DNA from: Candidatus Oscillochloris fontis | Lineage (GTDB): Bacteria; Chloroflexota; Chloroflexia; Chloroflexales; Chloroflexaceae | DNA length: 44,597 bases | Assembly (NCBI RefSeq): GCF_004138135.1 | Contig: NZ_RYFD01000037.1 | Span: 1 to 44,597, forward strand | Direction: 5' to 3' | Part shown: piece after piece, positions 6,830 through 13,838 of the stretch | Layout of the letters: each line of letters begins with the position of its first letter | Numbering within the stretch: the first letter of the stretch is position 1 | The notes under the pieces: model-generated | What the model was told of the DNA's origin: nothing | The model's database searches: none | Seen by the model: only the letters and a program-made list of their open reading frames with translations | Made by a program: the position numbers and the translations under genes

Positions 6830-8155
6830 ATGGCACCCGTCTCTCTCCCCTTTAAGAACATGAACCGTCTCCTCGCGCACATGCATCTGCCCGATGTCAT
6901 GCGCAACCTGAGTGGTGTCACGCCCCACGAGGTTGGTTTGGCCCTCAAGCGTCTTGCGCTCAAGCGCCGCTCGAAGGGTGCGCCACCGATCAATAGTGAT
7001 TTCTACGATCTCCGCGATCTGCTTAGCCCCGATGATGTGGCTGTGTTGACCAAGATTCGCAGCTATATGGAAGAGCGCGTCAGCCCCGTCATTGCCGACT
7101 ATTGGGAGCGGGGTGAGTTTCCCCACGAACTGGTACCTAGCTTTGCGCACCTAGTACAGGAGACATGGGCTACCCGTCCGTATGCGATTGATAGCCTCGG
7201 CCCGCTGCTCTCTGGCATGGCATGTATGGAAATGGCACGGGTTGATGCTTCGATCTACACCTTCTTTGGCGTGCAGTGGGGCTTGGCGATGGGTTCGATC
7301 TCCATGTTCGGTTCCGAAGCCCAAAAGGCCCACTGGCTGCCCCAGATGAGCCGCTTTGAAGCGATTGGCGCGTGGTCACTCACCGAACCCGATGTTGGCT
7401 CGGCGACTGCCGCTGGCCTCACCACCACTGCCCGCCGCGAGGGTGACACCTGGGTGATCAACGGGGCCAAGAAGTGGAGTGGTAATGCGCCCTTCGCCGA
7501 CATCCATGTGGTCTGGGCACGTGATCTGAGCGACCAGCAGGTGAAGGGCTTTTTGATCGAGCGTGGCACGCCCGGCTTGCATGTCGAGAAACTGCCCGGC
7601 AAGATCGCGCTGCGGGTGGTGCAGAATGCCGACATCCGCCTCGAAAATTGCCGTGTTCCCGAACGCAACCGCATGCCCAACGCGCACAGCTTCCGCGACG
7701 TGGCGCGCCAACTGGCCATGGCACGCGGCGGGGTGGCCTGGGCCATGACCGGCGTGGCGATGGGGGCGTATGAACACGCGCTCGCCTATGCGAACCAGCG
7801 CCAGCAGTTTGGCCAGCCGATTGCCGGTTTCCAGATGATCCAGAATAACCTTGTCCAGATGTTGGCTAACGTGACGGCCATGCAGGTGCTCTGCACGCGC
7901 ATGGCGCAACTGCAAACCCGTGACGGGCGCATCTCGCAGGAGCGTGCCTCGCTGGCCAAGCTGTTCTGTGGCGAAAAGATGCGCGAGACCGTCGCACTGG
8001 CGCGTGGCGTCTTGGGCGGCAACGGTATTCTGCTCGAACACCATGTCGCCCGCTTCTTCGCCGATGCCGAGGCGCTCTACTCCTACGAGGGCACCCACGA
8101 GATGAATACGCTGATCGTCGGGCGGGCGATCACGGGGATGGGGGCGTTTCTGTAG
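6830..8155 (+). CDS. Acyl-CoA dehydrogenase, glutaryl-CoA dehydrogenase/ACX4-like
   Basis: 441 residues. Flavin-dependent alpha,beta-desaturation of an acyl-CoA. Motifs: WSLTEPDVGSAT (FAD/substrate region), INGAKKWSGNAPFADI, RVVQNADI, QFGQPIAGFQMIQ, LGGNGIL and the C-terminal YEGTHEMNTLIVGRAITG with the catalytic Glu of the GCDH/short-chain oxidase branch. The N-terminal extension of about 60 residues before LLSPDD is longer than in GCDH. Start at 6830 follows CGGAGGAA about 6 bases upstream; an in-frame Met at 6665 would overlap the regulator gene and is rejected. The acyl substrate cannot be settled from sequence. Confidence 0.9.
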   Translation: MAPVSLPFKNMNRLLAHMHLPDVMRNLSGVTPHEVGLALKRLALKRRSKGAPPINSDFYDLRDLLSPDDVAVLTKIRSYMEERVSPVIADYWERGEFPHELVPSFAHLVQETWATRPYAIDSLGPLLSGMACMEMARVDASIYTFFGVQWGLAMGSISMFGSEAQKAHWLPQMSRFEAIGAWSLTEPDVGSATAAGLTTTARREGDTWVINGAKKWSGNAPFADIHVVWARDLSDQQVKGFLIERGTPGLHVEKLPGKIALRVVQNADIRLENCRVPERNRMPNAHSFRDVARQLAMARGGVAWAMTGVAMGAYEHALAYANQRQQFGQPIAGFQMIQNNLVQMLANVTAMQVLCTRMAQLQTRDGRISQERASLAKLFCGEKMRETVALARGVLGGNGILLEHHVARFFADAEALYSYEGTHEMNTLIVGRAITGMGAFL

Positions 8156-8160
8156 CCACC

Positions 8161-8492
8161 TTCTTCTTGACGCAAAGGCGCAAAGACGCAAAGGTTTTAT
8201 TGAAGGCTCTGCGCCTCTGCGTCTTTGCGTCAAAACCTAGAAGCTAGGTAACTGTTCACACTTGGGGTAAAGGAAGCTTCTTCTTGACGCAAAGGCGCAA
8301 AGACGCAAAGGTTTTATTGGAGGCTTTGCGCCTTTGCGTCTTTGCGTCAAAACCTAGAAGCTAGGTAACTGTTCACACTTGGGGTAAAGGAAGCTTCTTC
8401 TTGACGCAAAGGCGCAAAGGTTTTATTGAAGGCTTTGCGCCTCTGCGTCTTTGCGTCAAAACCTAGAAGCTAGGAGAAGTGTGAACTGTTAC
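8161..8492. mobile_element. Tandem array of three 117-bp units of the GTAA miniature element
   Basis: Units begin at 8161, 8278 and 8395, an exact 117-base period; the third lacks about 12 bases. Each unit holds an imperfect palindrome (TTGACGCAAAGGCGCAAAGA ... TCTTTGCGTCAA) and a linker GTAACTGTTCACACTTGGGG. The right end is AAGTGTGAACTGTTAC (8477-8492). The left terminal repeat is missing. The right end supplies the TAA stop codon of lysA. No coding sequence is present. Confidence 0.85.
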
Positions 8493-9802
8493 ACCAGCGG
8501 CAGATCGCGGGCCAGGAGATCCTCCTCGGTTTCACGCCGCTGAATCACCTGCACCTGACCCGCGTTGAGCAAGAGCAGCGCGGGCCGGGGACTCATGTTA
8601 TACGTGCTGGCCATGCTCAGGGTATAGGCACCCGCCCCAGCCACCGCCAGCACATCGCCCACCTGCGCCGTAGGCAATGGCGCATCACGCAGCAGAATAT
8701 CGCCCGACTCGCAGTAGCGTCCGGCAACACTCACCGGGGCGGCGGGGGGCGCATCGGCGCGATTGGCGAGCAGCGCGGTGTAGTGCGCCCCGTACAGTGC
8801 AGGGCGGATATTATCGGCCATGCCGCCATCCACATGCAGGTAGAGCAGACAGCCATCAGCGGCGAACTTGCGCGCTACCACCCGATAGAGCGCCACCCCC
8901 GCCCGCGCAATGATCGAGCGCCCCGGCTCAACCGTGAGCAGGGGGAGGGGGAAGTTGTGGGCCGCGCATGCCTGCTGGGTTGCGGCGGCAAGTGCCTGGG
9001 CATAGCCATCAATATCGGTGGCGGGCATCGCATCGGTATAGGGCACTCCCAACCCCCCGCCGGGGCTAAGCTCATCCAACGTGATCCCATACTGAGCGCG
9101 GATCTGGGCCAGCGTCGCCACCAACACCTGCACCGTCGTCTGGAGTTGGCCCAGATCGAAGATCTGCGAACCAATATGGGCATGCAGACCGCGTAAGCGC
9201 AGCCCCGGCGCGGCCAGAATGCGCTCGACGGCGACAGGCAGCGCTGCCAGCGGCAAACCGAACTTGGCATCGGCTGCGCCGGTAGCAATATGGGCGTGGG
9301 TATGGGCAGCAATGTCGGGGGCGACACGCACCAGCACGGGCTGGGGCTGGGCCCGCCCCGCACTCAGGGCGATCAGGCGCTCCAGTTCATCCAGATTATC
9401 CACCACCACCGCCCCGACGCCCCAAGCGAGGGCGCGTTGCAATTCAGCATCGCTCTTGGCATTACCGTGCAAGTGGATCATCGCCATATCCACCCCGGCG
9501 CGCTGTGCCACCAGCAACTCCGCCGCCGAGACCAGATCCAAGCCCAGGCCCTCCTGCTGGGCCACCTGAGCGATAGCGATGTTGAGCAGCGCCTTACTGG
9601 CATAGTGGACACGGCTGGGCGCGGGGTAGTGGCGGGCGAGGGCGGTACGGTAGGCGCGCATGGCCCCGCGCAGCGTCACCATATCGAGGATGTAGAGTGG
9701 GGTGGAATAAGCCTCGGCGAGGGCGGGCAGCGCAGCGCCACCCACCCAGAGCTGACCCGCCTCAAGGCGGGCAGTATCGGGCCAGAGATGCGGATTGAGC
9801 AT
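8489..9802 (-). CDS. lysA: Diaminopimelate decarboxylase
   Basis: 437 residues. Pyridoxal-phosphate enzyme making L-lysine from meso-diaminopimelate, the last step of the DAP pathway. The PLP lysine is K70 in HYASKA; other family motifs are LHGNAKSD, HAHIGSQI, GGGLGVPY, EPGRSIIA and CESGDILL (active-site Cys-Glu). Length is normal for LysA. The last two codons CTG GTG abut the miniature element, whose terminal GTAAC supplies the TAA stop, so the extreme C-terminus may have been altered by the insertion. It is divergent from tRNA-Arg. Confidence 0.95.
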   Translation of the reverse strand: MLNPHLWPDTARLEAGQLWVGGAALPALAEAYSTPLYILDMVTLRGAMRAYRTALARHYPAPSRVHYASKALLNIAIAQVAQQEGLGLDLVSAAELLVAQRAGVDMAMIHLHGNAKSDAELQRALAWGVGAVVVDNLDELERLIALSAGRAQPQPVLVRVAPDIAAHTHAHIATGAADAKFGLPLAALPVAVERILAAPGLRLRGLHAHIGSQIFDLGQLQTTVQVLVATLAQIRAQYGITLDELSPGGGLGVPYTDAMPATDIDGYAQALAAATQQACAAHNFPLPLLTVEPGRSIIARAGVALYRVVARKFAADGCLLYLHVDGGMADNIRPALYGAHYTALLANRADAPPAAPVSVAGRYCESGDILLRDAPLPTAQVGDVLAVAGAGAYTLSMASTYNMSPRPALLLLNAGQVQVIQRRETEEDLLARDLPLV

Positions 9803-9816
9803 AGGATGAACCCCGG

Positions 9817-9845
9817 TTGCAAAACTGATACGCCTATGCTATTCT
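9817..9845 (+). promoter_or_regulatory. Promoter of tRNA-Arg
   Basis: TTGCAA (9817-9822) and TATTCT (9840-9845) with 17-base spacing, ending 11 bases before the mature tRNA. Confidence 0.6.
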
Positions 9846-9856
9846 AACAGCGGTGA

Positions 9857-9932
9857 GGGCCGGTAGCTCAGTGGATAGAGCATTAGTCTTCGGAACTAAG
9901 TGTCGGGGGTTCGAGTCCCTCCCGGCTCGCCA
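9857..9932 (+). tRNA. tRNA-Arg (anticodon TCG)
   Basis: Cloverleaf read by eye: acceptor GGGCCGG with CCGGCTC, D-arm GCTC/GAGC, anticodon stem TTAGT/ACTAA with loop CTTCGGA, T-loop TTCGAGT, discriminator G and an encoded CCA (9930-9932). The anticodon TCG reads CGA and related Arg codons. Confidence 0.93.
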
Positions 9933-9934
9933 GC

Positions 9935-9963
9935 AACCTTCGTGCAATGCACGGAGGTTTTTT
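9935..9963 (+). terminator. Intrinsic terminator of tRNA-Arg
   Basis: AACCTTCGTGC (9935-9945) pairs with GCACGGAGGTT (9949-9959) around an AAT loop, and the arm ends in a run of six T. Confidence 0.85.
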
Positions 9964-10027
9964 ATGTTGTGGGGGGTGGCGGGGCGACCACCGGCTCAGC
10001 TTTCTTGCCTATCTTCAAACTGATTGG

Positions 10028-10234
10028 CTAGGCTGCTTTACCGACTACTGCATATTCAAACGTAAACGGTTTCTCCGCACGCTTCGAAGCATCCAGGATC
10101 TCGATGCTCACAATCTGCCCGTTCGCGTCGTAGTCAATGATGATCCCTGGCTTCTCTTCGTCGCTCTCATCAACTGGTTCAGAACTGAAGACCAGCCGTA
10201 GAACATCTACCTCGGCGTCATAGGTTGCTTTCAT
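10028..10234 (-). CDS. DUF2283 family protein
   Basis: 68 residues with the family pattern MKATYDAEVDVLRLVF ... GIIIDYDANGQIVSIEILDAS. DUF2283 proteins are small and usually sit directly downstream of a DUF4258 gene; the pair is suspected to be toxin-antitoxin-like, without a known mechanism as far as I know. The start at 10234 is preceded by GGAGAG and overlaps the TGA of the DUF4258 remnant (ATGA). Its usual partner is truncated here. Confidence 0.85.
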   Translation of the reverse strand: MKATYDAEVDVLRLVFSSEPVDESDEEKPGIIIDYDANGQIVSIEILDASKRAEKPFTFEYAVVGKAA

Positions 10235-10384
10235 GGTTCTCTCCAATACTTCGCAATCTTACTGGTACGATAGACTGTGACAATCACGGGTGGGTCAGCA
10301 TCTTCCGCAACCAACACGCGGATGAGAAAGAGACGCCCTTCTTCCACGCATTGACGTTCGGTTAAGCGTCGTATTGCGCCCTGG
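10231..10384 (-). pseudogene. 5'-truncated DUF4258 gene
   Basis: About 50 codons ending LFLIRVLVAEDADPPVIVTV and then YRTSKIAKYW match the C-terminal half of DUF4258 proteins (usually about 80-100 residues). Upstream of about 10384 the reading frame runs into the CGCAGAGG repeat (10383-10506), and no N-terminal half with a start codon is found beyond it. The gene has lost its start and is probably not made; its stop still overlaps the DUF2283 start. Confidence 0.75.
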
Positions 10385-10591
10385 TTGTTGACCGCAGAGG
10401 ACGCAGAGGAACGCAGAGGAAGAACCAGAGGTAGAGCGTGCTTTGCCCCCACAGGTATCGCAAAACCCATCCCTCTGCGTACCTCCGTGTCCTCTGCGGT
10501 TGATAGTAATACACTGTACCACCAAGGAAGGGGCTTCACCAAACAACAAAAATGGGACTTGGGGCGTAGCCCCAAGAACTTTGCACATGCC
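10383..10591. repeat. CGCAGAGG stem-loop repeat plus GGGGC-n-GCCCC block
   Basis: Two repeat types side by side. At 10383-10506, GGTTGTTGACCGCAGAGGAC on the left and an inverted CCTCTGCGGTTGATAGT on the right bracket about 80 bases, forming one long stem-loop; a half copy lies at 91-133. At 10558-10576 is CTTGGGGCGTAGCCCCAAG followed by AACTTTGCACATGCC, the constant block also seen at 24640 and 27190. The left repeat replaces the 5' half of the DUF4258 gene. Confidence 0.75.
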
Positions 10592-13501
10592 CTACCCCAC
10601 CGCCCGCTCGCGCACCCAACGTGCCACAAAGGGGACTTCGCAGCGGTAGCTGCCGTTCACCTGCTCGATGGTGTGGTAGCGTAGCAGCCGCTGGAGCGCC
10701 GCCTGTGCTGCCGGGGTCTCAATGGGAGGGAGGGGCTGCTGCTGGGCGACGGCATGCAGAATCGCTCGTCCGGCCTGCACCTCGGCGAGGCTGCTGCCGG
10801 TGTACTCATCCCACAGGTTGGTAAAGTAGATCTGTCCGGCGGTCAACGCGGCCTCGAAGGCGGCATCGAGGAGTGGCGGGGTGAGCAGGCGTGTCTGGTG
10901 CTGGTTGGCCTGGCGCACCATCGCTTCGCCGATGAGTTGGAGCAGGTAGGGTTGGCAGCGCGTGGCCTCAATGACCCGCTCGACCACCCCCTCGGCGTAG
11001 CGTAGCTCGAAGGCCGGATCGGGGTTGGTGAGCAGTTCGTAGGCCGCCTCTGGCTCCAGGTAGGTCATCTCCATCGGGCGCACGCTGATGAAGTAACTGC
11101 TCCAGTTTGGCCCTAGCTCGCTGAGCGTCTGCACGCCACAGAAGAGGAACGAGAAGTGGCTGTGCTGGATGAGGTCGCGCAGTTGGTCGAAGATCGTACT
11201 CTCCACCTGCCCCTGCGCCACGGCTTTACCAAGATACTCAAACTCGTCGAAGCAGAGCAGCAGCGAACGGTTTGCGAAGCGAGGTGTGGCGGCGTCGAGC
11301 CAATCCTCTAGCGCTGTATATGAATTGGCCTGGAAGGTGGCACGTTCAGCTTCGGGAGTGCTGATCCCCTGACTACTCAGATCGCGCCGGATTGACCGCA
11401 CCAGCCCATAGCAGAAGTCGCCGGTGCTACTGGTGGCGGCGGGGGCTTGCAGGCTATAGTAGACCGGCAGCACACCGCTGGGCAGCAGACGCGGCAGGTT
11501 GAGCAGGAAGGAACTCTTTCCACAGCGGCGCGGCCCGTGGAGTACCAGAGTGGGGCGGCTGGTGTCGTAGACTGAGCGCAGCACATCGTTGACAAACAGG
11601 GTGCGCCCTTTGAAGAGATCCTTGCGCTCAGGCCGCAGCGGGTTGCCGGTCTGGAAGGGGTTGAGCAACTCACCCTGCGAGAGCGTGCGCTGGGCGGCAA
11701 TCGCCTGCTCCAGCACCACTTCCCATTGGGCAAAGGCGGGTTTCCAGCGTGCCACCTGCGGGCTACGCAACCCCAATCCGGGGAGTTGGCCTTGGAGGGT
11801 GCGCAATTTGGTCAGACATTGCTCCAAGCCACGTTCGGCCAGCGCGGGGTTAGTGGCCTCGATTGCGCGGCTGGCGTCGGTGGCAATCGCTAAGAGGCGC
11901 GGGAAGACCAGCGTGGTCTCATCCTGGCCGGGAGCCACCGCCACCCGCTGCCCGCTCTCGTCAGTCTGGTAGAACGCGGGTACCAGCGCGGTGAGCAGTG
12001 GATGATCGGGCTGCGCGGTGGCGATGAGTTGGGCCGGTGTCTGCACCTGGGCCAACTGGTCGGCAATGATCTGTGGGAGTGCCTGCTCAATGCTGGGCCG
12101 GTAGCCGGGGTAGGGCAGATCGCGCATCTGCTGCACAATGGCCAGTGTGCCGCTGGCATCCTCGCGGAAGGCAGCGGCCAGCACATGACGCTGCCCCAAC
12201 AGTGGCCACCAGAGCACCTCATCGCCATAGGGCGGCAGGCGGCGCAGGAGTGCCATTGCCGGGGGCAAGACACGGCGCGGGAGGATACGCCAACCCAGAC
12301 TGAGAAGGTTAAACGGCGTGGTGAGCGACACCAGGCGGTAACTGCCCACCAGGGCAACCAGACCCACCACGAGCGCCATTGGCCCCTGTTGCTGCCAGGT
12401 CATCATAACGAACAGCGTAGCAAGCAGCCATTTCCACCAGCGTCTGTGCAGTGGGGCTAGGTGGAATCCGATCAGCCAGGATGCCAGTAGAAGCCATGGG
12501 AGGGTGAGGAGTGGTATACCTGCCACACTGATCGCTACGACACCCGCCACGCCGACCGCTACGCCGACCACCACAATACCTGCTACGCCGACCGCTACGC
12601 CGACTACCACAATACCTTCTACACCGCCCGCCCTGCCGACTGCCATGCCACCTGCTACGCCAACCGCCACAACACCTGCCACGCCGACCGCTACGCCGCC
12701 TGCTCCGACAAATGCTACGCCACCTGCCACGACGCCTGCGATGCCGACCGCCACGCCGAACGCCACGCCAAACACCACGCCGACTGCTATGCCGCCCGCC
12801 ACGCTGCCCGCCACAACGCTGGCTCTATCTGGATCGTTATGTTCTGGTTCGTTACGTAGAAAAATGAGGAGGAGTATGCTTATTACTCCACCCATGATGA
12901 ACCAAAACAAGACCTCATCCTGTGTTGCTAGCCAGCCACCAAGCGCCATACTTAATGCTGACCCAACACTCAGCGCAATGCGTCCAGACCAGATTTGCTT
13001 GTGTTGCCAGAGCCAGAATACTACCAGTGTACTTAACACTAGCCCAAGTAGTGTACTACCCATACCGAGTATCAACTGAGGCAGCGGAGGCAGCATGGTG
13101 AGAGTTGTATCGAGTGTCTGTCGGAGTACTGCAACCTGATTAGCGTAGGCTAGTACTAAGAGCAGATGTAGCAATAGGCCCGCTGGGAGAAACCATATCG
13201 CCATACCATACGCACTCAAGATAGCAACCGGCACCAACAGCCAGTCGAGGTTTCTCCCACTGGCAGCAACTAGCATTATGAGTGGTAGTGCATGTACCAA
13301 GCTCAGCAGGCCAAACTGCGCCAGGAAGCGGGGATTCATATCCCAAAGTAAGATATGGAAATGACTGGTATAAGCCCGTTGGCCATCTTTTTCTTTGCGT
13401 GGTGCCCAGGCATTCATGCGCGCTTGCAGCCGCGAGGGCCGGAAGAGCGCCCAGTACCAGAGTTCCCAGGTTTCGCGCAGGAATTGGAGGATGGGGGGCA
13501 T
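10592..13501 (-). CDS. Polytopic membrane AAA/STAND-like ATPase with Gly/Val-rich repeat
   Basis: 969 residues. The N-terminal half is a membrane region with several hydrophobic segments between about 60 and 215. A low-complexity run of VAVGVAG-type repeats fills about 225-330, and two or more further hydrophobic segments reach about 400. After a linker comes an ATPase domain introduced by NPFQTGNPLRP; Walker A is GPRRCGKSS (656-664) and Walker B LLLCFDEFEYL (D752, E753). A winged-helix-like C-terminus ends near the stop (YRCEVPFVARWVRE). The same ATPase-plus-winged-helix plan occurs in the CHAT protein upstream, suggesting paralogous switch modules with different outputs. The two are separated by about 340 bases of repeats but read in the same direction. 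A signalling or conflict role is inference. Confidence 0.8.
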   Translation of the reverse strand: MPPILQFLRETWELWYWALFRPSRLQARMNAWAPRKEKDGQRAYTSHFHILLWDMNPRFLAQFGLLSLVHALPLIMLVAASGRNLDWLLVPVAILSAYGMAIWFLPAGLLLHLLLVLAYANQVAVLRQTLDTTLTMLPPLPQLILGMGSTLLGLVLSTLVVFWLWQHKQIWSGRIALSVGSALSMALGGWLATQDEVLFWFIMGGVISILLLIFLRNEPEHNDPDRASVVAGSVAGGIAVGVVFGVAFGVAVGIAGVVAGGVAFVGAGGVAVGVAGVVAVGVAGGMAVGRAGGVEGIVVVGVAVGVAGIVVVGVAVGVAGVVAISVAGIPLLTLPWLLLASWLIGFHLAPLHRRWWKWLLATLFVMMTWQQQGPMALVVGLVALVGSYRLVSLTTPFNLLSLGWRILPRRVLPPAMALLRRLPPYGDEVLWWPLLGQRHVLAAAFREDASGTLAIVQQMRDLPYPGYRPSIEQALPQIIADQLAQVQTPAQLIATAQPDHPLLTALVPAFYQTDESGQRVAVAPGQDETTLVFPRLLAIATDASRAIEATNPALAERGLEQCLTKLRTLQGQLPGLGLRSPQVARWKPAFAQWEVVLEQAIAAQRTLSQGELLNPFQTGNPLRPERKDLFKGRTLFVNDVLRSVYDTSRPTLVLHGPRRCGKSSFLLNLPRLLPSGVLPVYYSLQAPAATSSTGDFCYGLVRSIRRDLSSQGISTPEAERATFQANSYTALEDWLDAATPRFANRSLLLCFDEFEYLGKAVAQGQVESTIFDQLRDLIQHSHFSFLFCGVQTLSELGPNWSSYFISVRPMEMTYLEPEAAYELLTNPDPAFELRYAEGVVERVIEATRCQPYLLQLIGEAMVRQANQHQTRLLTPPLLDAAFEAALTAGQIYFTNLWDEYTGSSLAEVQAGRAILHAVAQQQPLPPIETPAAQAALQRLLRYHTIEQVNGSYRCEVPFVARWVRERAVG

Positions 13502-13554
13502 TGAGAGTACATCCCTATAATATGCGTCAAGCTCATGATTTGGCGTCGCGAACG

Positions 13555-13835
13555 GCCCTCACCCCCCTAGCCCCCCTCTCCCGTTCGCTGCGCGAACAGG
13601 CGAGGGGGGAATACGCTCTGAATACTTGAGAGCGTACCCCCCTCTCCTGTGGGCGTAGCCCACGGGAGAGGTGTTGGGGGTGAGGGCCATTTCAGCCCCC
13701 CTGGTATCTCTCCCGTTCGCTGCGCGAACAGGCGAGGGGGGAAGAGGATCGGAGATCCATCAGGATAGTGCCCCCCTCTCCTGTGGGCGTAGGCCACGGG
13801 AGAGGGGTTGGGGGTGAGGGCCATTTCAGTGTACA
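13555..13835. repeat. Cluster of CCCTCACCCCC...CTCTCCC repeats
   Basis: No gene lies in 13502-13838. Alternating direct and inverted copies of GGCCCTCACCCCC, CCCCTCTCCC, GTTCGCTGCGCGAACAGGCG and CTGTGGGCGTAGCCCACGGG fill the gap between the two ATPase genes. Related sequence lies at 32278-32394. Such repeats are widespread in intergenic DNA; here they could weaken co-transcription of the CHAT and membrane ATPase genes. Confidence 0.85.
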
Positions 13836-13838
13836 TCC

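Noticed and set aside
8161-8492. Possible CRISPR array
   Set aside because: Period of 117 bases with identical units and terminal inverted repeats; it is an array of a dispersed element.
12504-13079. Rightward reading frame with TATPTATP repeats
   Set aside because: It is the antisense of the Gly/Val repeat of the membrane ATPase, with no ribosome-binding site or family match beyond low complexity.
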